Assembly (NCBI GenBank): GCA_010906935.1
Contig: JAAFHC010000005.1
Location: 1-43,728, forward strand
DNA from: Gelidibacter sp.
Lineage (GTDB): Bacteria; Bacteroidota; Bacteroidia; Flavobacteriales; Flavobacteriaceae
Direction: 5' to 3'
DNA length: 43,728 nt
Part shown: piece by piece, positions 1 through 8,481 of the stretch
Layout: every line of letters begins with the position of its first letter
How positions within the stretch are numbered: position 1 is the first letter of the stretch
Notes under the pieces: generated by a model
What the model was told of the DNA's origin: nothing
Database searches by the model: none
The model's input: only the letters and a program-made list of their open reading frames with translations
Position numbers and translations under genes: made by a program

Positions 1-2
1 TA

Positions 3-80
3 TATCAACAAGTGGCTTTTATTTTAATGGGAATCATTGGCGGATTATTATTTGCCGGTGTTTTTAGAAACAAACAATGA
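3..80 (+). CDS. C-terminal end of a membrane protein (partial)
   Basis: A frame open from the left edge encodes about 25 residues ending in LLFAGVFRNKQ before a TGA stop. The stretch VAFILMGIIGGLLFAGVF is a plain transmembrane helix followed by a short basic tail, as at the C terminus of a polytopic transporter. The family cannot be told from this fragment. An ATG at 77 overlaps the stop and leads into the purL remnant, but that join looks accidental. Confidence 0.4.
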   Translation, partial: YQQVAFILMGIIGGLLFAGVFRNKQ

Positions 81-100
81 ACAAAGTAAGCAGCATCATA

Positions 101-264
101 TGCAATATTTATTCAAAAGACGGCAGGCATTTGGTGATGATGCCACATATTGAGCGTTCTATTTTTCAATGGAATTGGGCTTATTATCCCAAAGACAGAA
201 ACGATGAAGTTCCCCTTGGGCAGAAGCTTTTGTGAATGCCCGAAAATGGTTGGAAAATAAATAG
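101..264 (+). pseudogene. purL: purL 3' remnant, frameshifted
   Basis: The stretch SKDGRHLVMMPHIERSIFQW followed by NWAYYPKDRNDE matches the C-terminal glutaminase end of phosphoribosylformylglycinamidine synthase (PurL), including the conserved DGR..MMPH.ER block. After GATGAAGTT (about 204-212) the frame must shift by one base to continue as SPWAEAFVNARKWLENK and stop at 262-264; in the original frame translation stops early at TGA. Upstream of about 104 the sequence no longer resembles PurL. The full protein is about 1200 residues, so this is a broken 3' fragment. A one-base sequencing error could explain the frameshift but not the missing 5' part. A functional purL is presumably elsewhere. 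Confidence 0.7.
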
Positions 265-283
265 TTTTATAAAACTATGTCAT

Positions 284-314
284 AAAAAAGGGATACCAAT
301 TGGTATCCCTTTTT
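284..314. terminator. Bidirectional Rho-independent terminator
   Basis: A perfect 20-bp palindrome (290-309, halves GGGATACCAA and TTGGTATCCC) is preceded by six A and followed by five T. It can end transcription from the left and also the leftward M16 peptidase gene, whose stop codon lies about 20 bases away. Confidence 0.75.
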
Positions 315-332
315 AATTTTTAGAAAAAATTA

Positions 333-3194
333 TTAGTTCACATTTTCTAATTTTACTTCCTTCATATCTTTTGTTATTAATTTAACTTCATCAAATCCCA
401 TCGTCTGAAATTGAGCAAATTGTGTGGCCGCATCACCTACCACAACATAAACCATTTTAGACTCATCTAAATATTTATTGGCCAATTGCTTGTGCTGTTC
501 CAGCGTCATTTTATTAATAACAGCTTCTTCCTTCTCTATATAATTAGAAGGTAAATTATAGTTGCTTATTTCCTGTAACATTCCCAATAATGAAGTTTGC
601 GTTTCAAAACGTCTTGCATTCGATTTAATTAGGGCATTTTTCGTAAATTCTAAATCTGCCTTACTGATACCATTTTTGTATTTGGCAATTTCATTTTTAA
701 AAATCTGAACGGATTCTCCTGTAGTATTGGTTCTTACGCTTGAAGACGCTGTAAAAGTTCCTGGAGTTTTTGAACCGCTAAAACTAGTACGAGCACCATA
801 GGTATATCCTTTTTCTTCTCTCAATATCAGGTTTACATTTCCAGAAAACGAGCCGCCTAATTTGTAATTCATTACTTCAACAGGATAAAAATCTTTATCC
901 GTTCGAGCCAAACCAATATAGCCTATATTAATTACAGATTGTTTCGCATTAGGAATATCAACAAAATATAAAGAAGCTTTGTCTCTTGTATTTGCTATGG
1001 GATATTCTGGAATTTCAACCTTTTTAGCTTTCCAGTTTGCTTCCAAGCTATTAAGAGTTTCCAAAGATTGCGCTTTCGTTATATTACCAACAACATTAAA
1101 CACACTTACTGAAGGCGAAAAATTAGCCTTGTAAAATGCCTTTAGGTCTTCCATAGTAATAGCTTCAACCGAAGTTTCCGTACCACTTGTAGGATACGAA
1201 AAAATATGATCTTCGCCATATAAAATTTTATTAAACGTATTATCAGCAACCACATTAGGATTGGCATCTGAACGTTTAATTTGATTTATCGTTTTGGTTT
1301 TTATACGTAAAAATTCTTCTTCATCCCAACGAGGTTCCAATAAAATTTCTTCAATTAATTTCATTGTTTTATCAAAATTTCTAACCAAGGTATTTCCTCT
1401 AATTACGATAGACTCACTGCCGGTATACATATTAATACTGGCACCCAGCATTTCAATCTCTTCCTCAAGTTGTTCAGGTGTTTTATTGGCTGTTCCTTCC
1501 ATCATAATATCCGTTATCAAATTAGCCACACCATTTTTATTTTTATTGTCCAAAAGATGTCCGCCCGCAATTACCAAACTAAAATTCACGGTTGGAATTT
1601 CGTTTTGCTCAATGCCATAAACTTTCATTTCATTGTTTAATGTTGAAGTCCAGCTTACAGGAATAGATAACTTAGGCACAATTCCTTGATTAGGCGCTAC
1701 AGACCTGTCAATTTTGGAAGGTGTTTTTACAATTTCTTCTTTAACATTTGTAATTGTTTTAACCACATTTTCCTTAATTTCTTCTTCAACAATTTCTGCC
1801 TTTACCGAGTTTTCCGTAATTAAATCCAATTGTCCCTTTGGCACAAAACTGGTCATGATATATGGTTTTCCTTTAAGGTATTTTTCATAAACACGCATGA
1901 CATCCTCTTTGGTCACCTTTTTAATATTCTCAATATCTTTTTCTATAAATGCCGGAGTTCCTGCAAATACATTGTATTGTGCCAACTGGAATGACTTACC
2001 CAAAACACTGCTAATACCATTGTAAAAACCGGTTTCCAATCCTGCTTTAATTCGTTCAACATCTTTATCGGTTACACCTTCCTTCTCAAACATTTCAAAA
2101 GCTTCAAAAATTCCCTTTTCTACCTCTTTTAAACTTTTTCCGCTGTTTGCTGTAATATTTATACGAAATTCTCCTGCCAATTCCTGTGAATTATTATAGG
2201 CTCTTGTTCTGGAAGTTAAATTTTTTTCTTTCACCAACACTTTATAAAGTGATGCTTTTTTTCCGCTTGACAATATTTCAGCTAAAAAATCAAGTGCATA
2301 CGCATCATTTGTATATTGTTCTACCGTTGGCCATACCATATTTAATTGCGGTGCTGTCGCAAAGTTATCTTCGTGATAAAAACGCTTTGTTTTTGCAATC
2401 GTTACAGGTTGTGGTTCCAAACGTTTTACTTCTTCCCGGCTCTTTATTTCACCAAAATACTTTTCAATCAACATTTTAGCATCTTTGATTTCAAAATCAC
2501 CTGCCAAAACTAACGTTGCATTATTAGGCCCATAAAATCGATTATAAAATTCCTTAACATCCGCTACAGTAGCATTTTGAAGATCTTCCAGTTCTCCAAT
2601 TACCTGCCAGCTATATGGATGACCTGCAGGATAAATATTTTTATCCAATACCCAATCGGTATGTCCGTAAGGATTATTATCAACACGTTGTCTTTTTTCG
2701 TTTTGAACAACCTCTTGTTGATTGTTAAAAGCAGATTCGGTAACCGTATTAATTAAAAAACCCATTCGATCACTTTCTAACCATAAAACTGTTTCCAGCG
2801 CGTTGTTGGGAACTACTTCATAATATACCGTACCATCTTTCCAGGTACCTCCATTAAGTGTTCCTCCAACATCCTGAATTTTTTTAAAAAATTGATCTTG
2901 GGGAACATTTTCAGATTCCTGAAACAGCATATGCTCAAATAAATGGGCAAACCCTGTTCTTCCAGTTTTTTCCCTATTGGAACCAACCCCATATTGAATG
3001 GCCAAAGAGACTATTGGATCACTTTTATCCTGATGAAGCACTACATCAAGACCATTTGAAAGTTCATACTTTTCAAACGCTATTGAAAACTTTACCTCCT
3101 TACTTGAATTTTGTGAAATTCCTTTAAATGAAATTACCATCATAGATAAAGTCAGTAAAGCTAAAATTGAAAATTTAAAATTAATTTTTACCAT
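333..3194 (-). CDS. M16 family zinc peptidase, two-domain, secreted
   Basis: This is an insulinase/pitrilysin-type (M16) metallopeptidase of 953 residues. Residues 1-28 form a signal peptide (basic start, hydrophobic core, ...ISQ), so the protein is exported, probably to the periplasm or outer membrane. The inverted zinc motif HLFEH is at residues 84-88, and a downstream NEKRQ block is typical of the third zinc-ligand region. A second M16-like half, without the HxxEH motif, follows from about residue 500. Such fused active plus inactive halves are common in Bacteroidota and form the clam-shell chamber that degrades peptides. It is a single-gene unit facing left, ending at the hairpin at 284-314. 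The substrate cannot be deduced. Confidence 0.9.
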   Translation of the reverse strand: MVKINFKFSILALLTLSMMVISFKGISQNSSKEVKFSIAFEKYELSNGLDVVLHQDKSDPIVSLAIQYGVGSNREKTGRTGFAHLFEHMLFQESENVPQDQFFKKIQDVGGTLNGGTWKDGTVYYEVVPNNALETVLWLESDRMGFLINTVTESAFNNQQEVVQNEKRQRVDNNPYGHTDWVLDKNIYPAGHPYSWQVIGELEDLQNATVADVKEFYNRFYGPNNATLVLAGDFEIKDAKMLIEKYFGEIKSREEVKRLEPQPVTIAKTKRFYHEDNFATAPQLNMVWPTVEQYTNDAYALDFLAEILSSGKKASLYKVLVKEKNLTSRTRAYNNSQELAGEFRINITANSGKSLKEVEKGIFEAFEMFEKEGVTDKDVERIKAGLETGFYNGISSVLGKSFQLAQYNVFAGTPAFIEKDIENIKKVTKEDVMRVYEKYLKGKPYIMTSFVPKGQLDLITENSVKAEIVEEEIKENVVKTITNVKEEIVKTPSKIDRSVAPNQGIVPKLSIPVSWTSTLNNEMKVYGIEQNEIPTVNFSLVIAGGHLLDNKNKNGVANLITDIMMEGTANKTPEQLEEEIEMLGASINMYTGSESIVIRGNTLVRNFDKTMKLIEEILLEPRWDEEEFLRIKTKTINQIKRSDANPNVVADNTFNKILYGEDHIFSYPTSGTETSVEAITMEDLKAFYKANFSPSVSVFNVVGNITKAQSLETLNSLEANWKAKKVEIPEYPIANTRDKASLYFVDIPNAKQSVINIGYIGLARTDKDFYPVEVMNYKLGGSFSGNVNLILREEKGYTYGARTSFSGSKTPGTFTASSSVRTNTTGESVQIFKNEIAKYKNGISKADLEFTKNALIKSNARRFETQTSLLGMLQEISNYNLPSNYIEKEEAVINKMTLEQHKQLANKYLDESKMVYVVVGDAATQFAQFQTMGFDEVKLITKDMKEVKLENVN

Positions 3195-3278
3195 TGTACA
3201 ATTATTTTTAGAATTGCATAAATATACAATAGATTTTTTAATAAATAAATTAGCGAAAATTTAAAGAAAAAATTTCTT

Positions 3279-3311
3279 AGAATGGATTTCTTGTGAAATC
3301 CATTCTTTTTT
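3279..3311 (+). terminator. Orphan Rho-independent terminator
   Basis: A perfect 12-bp stem (3279-3290 with 3295-3306) with loop TTGT runs into six T. An A-rich stretch before it makes it partly bidirectional. No intact plus-strand gene lies directly upstream, because the M16 gene faces left, so it seems to have lost its gene, in line with the decayed synthetase copy just downstream. Confidence 0.65.
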
Positions 3312-3384
3312 CTACTTTGCCTTATCAATATGAGTTTATAGAAAGCAATGTACGCCTTTACTTGATTTTTCTTCCCTCAATTGG

Positions 3385-3711
3385 ATGTTGAATGGAGAAG
3401 GTGAAAAGATGTCAATAGCCATTAATGAGCTACCTTTTGAGTTTTTATTGGCTTGGGCAATACGCAAAGAACTGCAATTTGACGGTTCAAATGAGGGAGT
3501 GATTCAACATAAAAAAGTACTGAAACGCATTCAAAAAGAGATTGATATCGTTAATGAAAAATTAGGCCAATGGGAGCAAATAAAAGCCTTTGAGCTGACC
3601 TCAGAAATTTGGAGCACGGAAAATAATTTGCTCACGCCCACCCTAAAAATGAAACGTAAAATTATTTTAGAAAACTATAACCATCTGTACATCAAAATCT
3701 ATAAAAATTAA
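3385..3711 (+). pseudogene. Acyl-CoA synthetase C-terminal fragment
   Basis: The 108 codons match only the C-terminal end of the next gene: GEGEKM..AI...PFEFL..WA against GEGQKMPAAIVQPNFDFLRSWA, then GQWEQIKAFELT against GKWETIKRFELT, and LLTPTLKMKRK against LLTPTMKPKRD. The AMP-binding core (TSGTTG, GYGLTE) is absent, so it cannot be an enzyme. It is best read as the surviving tail of a former tandem copy. The apparent ATG start is probably a chance internal methionine. The terminator at 3279-3311 sits where the missing 5' part should be, pointing to a deletion or rearrangement. Confidence 0.7.
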
Positions 3712-3791
3712 TTTTAAAGAATGCAACAATTGCTATTGTAGATTACCATTAATTATTATACTTTGCAAGAACACTAATCAACCCAATAAAA

Positions 3792-5576
3792 ATGCCAAGA
3801 GAAATTACCAGATTATTCGATTTTGCTTATTACCAACTCGAAAAATACAATTTAGAAAAAGCTTTTTCCACAAAATATAATGGAAAATGGGTATCAACTT
3901 CAACCCAGGAATATATTGATAAAGCCAATGCAATTAGCAGGGGATTATTGAGATTGGGTGTAAAACCCGGCGATAAAATTGCCATTATATCTTCAGCCAA
4001 CAGAACGGAATGGAATATTATGGATATTGGTATATTGCAAATAGGTGCTATCAATGTCCCTATTTATCCAACAATTTCGGAAGAAGAATATAAATATATT
4101 TTTAACCATGCCGAAGTTAACTATTGCTTTTTATCAGATCAAGTGCTTTATGACAAAGCAATTTCAATTAAAAATGAGGTAGTCACTTTAAAAGAAATCT
4201 ATTCCTTTGAAGAAATTGAAGGCTGTAAAAACTGGGAAGAAATTTTAACCTTGGGAAAAGACGAAAGCAATCAGCCAGAAGTTGAAGCATTAAAAGATGC
4301 TGTTAAGCCTTTCGATTTAGCAACCATTATTTATACCTCGGGAACAACAGGGCAACCAAAAGGCGTTATGCTTTCTCATAATAATGTGGTTACCAATGTG
4401 CTAGATAGTTTTCCAAGAATGCCATTGGCTTTAGGAACTACAAGAACCTTAAGTTTTTTACCGGTATGTCATATTTTTGAACGGATGTTGCTTTACTTAT
4501 ATCAATATTCGGGAACTTCCATTTATTTTGCAGAATCCATTGAAAAACTTGGAGAAAACATCAGAGAAACCAACCCGAATTTAATGTCGGTGGTACCTCG
4601 TTTACTGGAAAAAATATACGATGGCATCATCGCAAAAGGATCAGCATTAAAAGGAATAAAAAGAATACTGTTTTATTGGGCCGTAGAATTGGGCTTAAAA
4701 TATCAACCATATGGAAAAAATGGTTGGTGGTATGAACAACAATTAGCGGTTGCAAATAAATTAATATTTGTGAAATGGAGAGAAGCTTTAGGTGGTAATT
4801 TAACCACGATGGTTTCGGGAAGTGCGGCATTGCAACCACGTTTGACCAGCGTATTTTCAGCTGCAAAAATGCAAATTATGGAAGGCTATGGTCTTACAGA
4901 AACATCACCGGTAGTTTCCGTAAATATGTATAAAGGAAATCTTTTTAAAATTGGAACTGTTGGAAAACCTATCGGCAATGTGGAAGTTAAAATTGCGGAA
5001 GACGGCGAAATATTGGTAAAAGGCCCGAACATTATGCTTGGGTACTATAAAGACCCAGAAAAAACGGCAAGCGTTATGAGTGGCGATTATTTCCATACCG
5101 GTGATAAAGGTGAAATTGATGCGGATGGTTTTCTTAAAATTACCGGACGCAAAAAAGAGATTTTTAAGACTTCGGGAGGGAAATATATTGTGCCTGCATT
5201 GCTTGAAAATGTCATGAAACAATCTCGCTTTATAGAACAAATTATTGTGATTGGTGAAGGGCAAAAAATGCCGGCAGCAATTGTACAGCCTAACTTTGAT
5301 TTTTTAAGGAGCTGGGCCAAAATTCATCATGAGCCTATATTGCAAAATAATGAAGATTTAATTCAAAATCCAACTATCATTGCCCGAATTCAAGAAGAAG
5401 AAATAGAGCTTGGAAATAAAACTTTCGGCAAATGGGAAACGATCAAAAGGTTTGAACTCACGCCTGAAGTTTGGGGAATTGACAATGGGCTGCTTACGCC
5501 AACCATGAAACCAAAACGTGATGAAATTATTTCAAGATACAAACATCTTTATAATAAGATTTATGAGATTAAGTAA
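3792..5576 (+). CDS. Long-chain acyl-CoA synthetase (AMP-forming)
   Basis: The 594-residue protein belongs to the ANL superfamily and should activate long-chain fatty acids to acyl-CoA through an acyl-AMP intermediate, feeding beta-oxidation or lipid synthesis. Visible motifs are the phosphate-binding loop TSGTTGQPKG from residue 182, the adenine motif GYGLTETSP, the hinge-region GDYFHTGDKGEIDADGF and the GRKKEIFKTSGGKYI block with the C-terminal lysine region. The last 100 residues are repeated in degenerate form at 3385-3711. The ATG follows a TTATACTTTGC sequence that resembles a Bacteroidota -7 element one base short of consensus. It appears monocistronic, with a repeat-filled spacer after it. 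FadD-type specificity is inferred from family only. Confidence 0.88.
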   Translation: MPREITRLFDFAYYQLEKYNLEKAFSTKYNGKWVSTSTQEYIDKANAISRGLLRLGVKPGDKIAIISSANRTEWNIMDIGILQIGAINVPIYPTISEEEYKYIFNHAEVNYCFLSDQVLYDKAISIKNEVVTLKEIYSFEEIEGCKNWEEILTLGKDESNQPEVEALKDAVKPFDLATIIYTSGTTGQPKGVMLSHNNVVTNVLDSFPRMPLALGTTRTLSFLPVCHIFERMLLYLYQYSGTSIYFAESIEKLGENIRETNPNLMSVVPRLLEKIYDGIIAKGSALKGIKRILFYWAVELGLKYQPYGKNGWWYEQQLAVANKLIFVKWREALGGNLTTMVSGSAALQPRLTSVFSAAKMQIMEGYGLTETSPVVSVNMYKGNLFKIGTVGKPIGNVEVKIAEDGEILVKGPNIMLGYYKDPEKTASVMSGDYFHTGDKGEIDADGFLKITGRKKEIFKTSGGKYIVPALLENVMKQSRFIEQIIVIGEGQKMPAAIVQPNFDFLRSWAKIHHEPILQNNEDLIQNPTIIARIQEEEIELGNKTFGKWETIKRFELTPEVWGIDNGLLTPTMKPKRDEIISRYKHLYNKIYEIK

Positions 5577-5577
5577 T

Positions 5578-5699
5578 ATGTTATATGTTATATGTTAAAT
5601 GTTATACGTTAAATGTTATATGTTAGATGTTAGATGTTAAATGTTAAAAGTTAAATGTTAAAAGTTAAATGTTAATATGTTAGATGTTAGATGTTGTTA
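5578..5699. repeat. Heptamer tandem array (ATGTTAN)
   Basis: About 17 tandem or near-tandem copies of ATGTTAN (variants ACGTTAA, AAGTTAA) begin two bases after the synthetase stop and fill the spacer towards dnaX. The final base alternates between T, A and G. Nothing coding is visible. The phase slips near the right end (GTTAATATGTTAG), as expected from replication slippage. Confidence 0.85.
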
Positions 5700-5725
5700 G
5701 TTTTTACTTTTAAAACGTCAAGCGC

Positions 5726-5760
5726 GAAACTTGAAACGTGAAACTTGAAACGTGAAACTT
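5726..5760. repeat. 14-bp direct repeat, 2.5 copies
   Basis: The unit GAAACTTGAAACGT occurs at 5726-5739 and 5740-5753, with a half copy at 5754-5760. It is itself built from two diverged heptamers (GAAACTT, GAAACGT), so it keeps the seven-base period of the array just upstream. Confidence 0.8.
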
Positions 5761-5796
5761 TTAATATTTAATATCTAACTTCTACTATTTAATAAT

Positions 5797-5804
5797 TACT
5801 TTTG
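5797..5804 (+). promoter_or_regulatory. dnaX -7 promoter element
   Basis: TACTTTTG fits the Bacteroidota -7 consensus TAnnTTTG and ends 21 bases before the dnaX ATG. No clear TTTG -33 box is present at the usual 19-21 bp distance, so the promoter may be weak or rely on the -7 element. Confidence 0.45.
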
Positions 5805-5825
5805 CAACCAACAAAAGATTAATTC

Positions 5826-7538
5826 ATGGAACATTTTGTAGTATCAGCCCGTAAATACCGACCTCAAACTTTTGAGGATGTGATTGGGCAACAAGCCATT
5901 ACAAACACGCTTGAAAATGCTATAAAAAACAACCATTTGGCTCAGGCATTGTTATTTACGGGTCCGAGAGGTGTTGGTAAAACGACCTGTGCGCGAATTT
6001 TGGCCAAAAAAATAAATCAGGCAAGCGGTGAATACTTGGATGAGGATTTTGCGTTTAACATTTTTGAATTGGATGCCGCTTCAAACAATTCGGTTGATGA
6101 CATTCGGAATTTAAACGACCAGGTTCGCATTCCGCCCCAAACCGGAAAATACAAGGTCTATATTATTGATGAGGTGCATATGCTTTCATCGGCCGCTTTT
6201 AATGCGTTTTTAAAAACTTTAGAAGAACCGCCGGCACACGCTATTTTTATTTTGGCGACCACCGAAAAACACAAAATAATTCCTACCATACTTTCGCGCT
6301 GTCAAATATTTGATTTTAAGCGTATTGGCGTGTTGGATACCAAAAAATATTTAGAAAAAATTGCCATTCAGGAACATATTGAGGCAGAAGATGACGCCTT
6401 GCATATTATTGCCCAAAAAGCAGATGGCGCTTTGCGCGATGCGCTTTCCATTTTTGATCGTGTGGTAAGTTTTTCCGGCAAAGAATTGACCCGTAAAGCG
6501 GTTACCGAAAACTTAAATGTGCTGGATTACGATGAATATTTTAAAACAACCGATTTGTTGCTTGACAATAACATACCGGAAGTTTTGGTTCATTTCAATA
6601 CTATTTTATCGAAAGGATTTGATGGAAACCACTTTATCACCGGATTGGCTTCCCATTTTAGGGATTTGTTGGTGAGCAAAGATAAAATTACCATTGAATT
6701 GCTGGAAGTTGGCGACAACGCCAAAAAGAAATACTTGTCCCAATCAGAAAAATGTGATTTGAAATTTCTATTGCAGGGAATTGAATTGGCAAACGACTGT
6801 GATTTGAAATACAAAAGCAGCAAAAATCAGCGATTGCTGGTTGAACTTACTTTGATGCAACTGGCCTCTGTCACTTTTGATGGAGAAAAAAAAAACAATA
6901 AACCCTATATAATTTCGGCGGTTGTTTTTAGATCCAAAATCGCAAAAAAAAGCATTGCAAAATTTGTTGTAAAAGAAGAAATTAAAGTCGTTGCAAAGCA
7001 AGAAATCCCCATAACTACAGCGGCAGCGAACATTGTCAAGCCAAGCACAGAAGTTGTAAAACCTACATTGATAAATACCCCGAGAAGATCCTCTGGCCTA
7101 TCTTTAAAAAGTTTAAAAACAAAAGCAGAAGTTTCAAAAATTGAAGTCGATTTTGAAGAAGTTGACGGATTGCCTGCAGATGATTTTTCAGAAAGCAAAT
7201 TATTGCTGCTGTGGGAAGCATACATCAATTTATTGATAGATGACGGCAAAAAAAGTGTGGCTTCCATTATGAATTCGAATGTGCCCAGAATTGAAAAAGG
7301 AATGATTCATTTTCTGTTGCCTAATGCGATGATGAAAGACCAGCTTGATCGTGCTAAATTTCCATTGGTAAAATATTTGCGAGAAAAACTGAACAATTTT
7401 AAGCTTGATTTTGTAGTGGATGTGAATGAAGAAGAGACCAAGAAATATGCCTATACGCCAGATGAAAAATATCAAAAATTGAAAGAAAAAAATAACGCGA
7501 TTGAATTGTTGAAGAAGACTTTTGACTTGGATATTTAA
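5826..7538 (+). CDS. dnaX: DNA polymerase III subunit gamma/tau
   Basis: DnaX is the clamp-loader ATPase subunit of the replicative polymerase. Walker A is GPRGVGKT (residues 46-53), Walker B IIDEVH (113-118), the sensor region ATTEKHK and the SRC motif with the trans-acting arginine (157-159). The four-cysteine zinc module normally between Walker A and the DAASNN motif is absent: a short acidic linker (about residues 64-77) takes its place, which I believe is usual for flavobacterial DnaX. Domain III ends near residue 350, followed by a basic linker and a tau-specific C-terminal domain that should bind polymerase alpha and DnaB. At residues 354-357 a run of ten A sits at the domain III/linker boundary and could yield a truncated gamma form. 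Total length is 570 residues. Confidence 0.95.
   Translation: MEHFVVSARKYRPQTFEDVIGQQAITNTLENAIKNNHLAQALLFTGPRGVGKTTCARILAKKINQASGEYLDEDFAFNIFELDAASNNSVDDIRNLNDQVRIPPQTGKYKVYIIDEVHMLSSAAFNAFLKTLEEPPAHAIFILATTEKHKIIPTILSRCQIFDFKRIGVLDTKKYLEKIAIQEHIEAEDDALHIIAQKADGALRDALSIFDRVVSFSGKELTRKAVTENLNVLDYDEYFKTTDLLLDNNIPEVLVHFNTILSKGFDGNHFITGLASHFRDLLVSKDKITIELLEVGDNAKKKYLSQSEKCDLKFLLQGIELANDCDLKYKSSKNQRLLVELTLMQLASVTFDGEKKNNKPYIISAVVFRSKIAKKSIAKFVVKEEIKVVAKQEIPITTAAANIVKPSTEVVKPTLINTPRRSSGLSLKSLKTKAEVSKIEVDFEEVDGLPADDFSESKLLLLWEAYINLLIDDGKKSVASIMNSNVPRIEKGMIHFLLPNAMMKDQLDRAKFPLVKYLREKLNNFKLDFVVDVNEEETKKYAYTPDEKYQKLKEKNNAIELLKKTFDLDI
6886..6895 (+). other. dnaX: A10 slippery site in dnaX
   Basis: Ten consecutive A include the heptamer A AAA AAA in the zero frame (6887-6893). 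A -1 shift (or one extra A in the mRNA) gives K-Q-stop with TAA at 6899-6901, a product of about 358 residues. A +1 shift stops after eight codons. Placement after the ATPase and oligomerisation domains mirrors the programmed sites of E. coli and Thermus dnaX. I see no convincing downstream stem-loop. Confidence 0.5.
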
Positions 7539-7684
7539 ATAAGGGGAATTTAAAAATTCTTTCATTATTTTTTTTGCGACTTTCGTATGTTAGGTAAGAA
7601 AAAATTACGCAACTCATGTTTTCTTAACCGCAAAGAAAAATCGCAATGGGCGCAAAAAAAATTTTAATTATAATAATTCCATTT

Positions 7685-7760
7685 GCGTTAGGGATTGAAG
7701 AGGAAAGCCCACAGCGATAGCGAGGACTTGCAGCGAAAAGCCCGACCCGCAGGGGAACGC
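7685..7760. repeat. Interspersed intergenic repeat element
   Basis: This 76-bp GC-richer block is bounded by GCGTT and AACGC and contains GGGATTGAAG, two AAAGCCC motifs (one followed by GACCCGC) and GCGATAGCGAGGACTTG. From memory, near-identical blocks are dispersed in many flavobacterial genomes between genes. Internal AAAGCCC repeats and the terminal inverted repeat suggest a structured element. No protein is encoded. The assignment is recognition by eye, not a search. Confidence 0.5.
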
Positions 7761-7802
7761 CAAAATAAAGTCCGTAAAAATTAACCATAAATTTGATGCC
7801 TT

Positions 7803-8384
7803 ATGTTAGGTTTAAAACTTCCTACCGACCCTCGCTGGGTGAACATTGCCGAAAAAAATATTGATGAAATTTTGATAGATCACGCCCATTGTGAGCTGAA
7901 AGCGGCTTCAACGGCGAACTCGTTGATTATGAGTTTTCCAGAATATTCGGACTTGGTGACGGAAATGGTCGCGTTGGTGAAAGAAGAAATGAGCCATTTT
8001 AAAATGGTACACGAACGACTATTGAAAAGAGAAGTAACATTGGGACACGACCGAAAAGACGTTTACGTAAATAATTTGCTGAAATTTTTCCCGAAAGGCG
8101 GCAGCAGAACCACGCAATTGGTTCACAGATTGTTGTATGCGGCGCTTATTGAAGCCCGAAGCTGTGAACGTTTCCGATTGCTTTCAGAAAACATAAAAGA
8201 TCGGGAATTGGCAAAATTTTACCGTGATTTAATGGCTTCGGAAGCAAATCATTACACATTATTTTTAGGTTTTGCACGAAAATACGGAGACCGTGAAGAA
8301 GTGGATAAAAAATGGAACGATTTACTGGATTTTGAAGCAACATTGATGAAAGATTTGGGAACGCAGGAAACGATTCATGGATAA
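7803..8384 (+). CDS. miaE: tRNA-(ms2io6A)-hydroxylase
   Basis: The 193-residue protein has the ferritin-like diiron signature of MiaE, which hydroxylates the isopentenyl group of 2-methylthio-N6-isopentenyladenosine at position 37 of tRNAs reading UNN codons. Candidate iron ligands are E31, E62-x-x-H65 (EEMSH), E117 (IEARSCERF) and E147-x-x-H150 (SEANH). The N-terminal LGLKLPTDPRWVNIAEKNI is characteristic of the family. A -7-like TAAATTTG lies at 7788-7795, only seven bases before the ATG, which would give an almost leaderless mRNA. It is separated from dnaX by an interspersed repeat and is probably transcribed alone or with the next gene. Confidence 0.88.
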   Translation: MLGLKLPTDPRWVNIAEKNIDEILIDHAHCELKAASTANSLIMSFPEYSDLVTEMVALVKEEMSHFKMVHERLLKREVTLGHDRKDVYVNNLLKFFPKGGSRTTQLVHRLLYAALIEARSCERFRLLSENIKDRELAKFYRDLMASEANHYTLFLGFARKYGDREEVDKKWNDLLDFEATLMKDLGTQETIHG

Positions 8385-8402
8385 TTTCCTCAATTAACAC
8401 AC

Positions 8403-8466
8403 AATTAAACAATTACACGGTTAAACAGTTAAACGATTAAACGGTTAAACAATTAAACGATTAAAC
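8403..8466. repeat. Octamer tandem array (NNTTAAAC), eight units
   Basis: Eight contiguous 8-bp units follow miaE: AATTAAAC, AATTACAC, GGTTAAAC, AGTTAAAC, GATTAAAC, GGTTAAAC, AATTAAAC, GATTAAAC. Only the first two bases vary freely (AA, GG, AG, GA), and one unit has C for A at position 6. The array ends 15 bases before the DUF4268 start codon. Confidence 0.9.
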
Positions 8467-8481
8467 AAACAACATTAAAAA

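Noticed and set aside
6905-7267. 120-codon minus-strand frame within dnaX
   Set aside because: It lies opposite the DnaX linker and C-terminal region and shows no domain; dnaX is clearly the coding strand.
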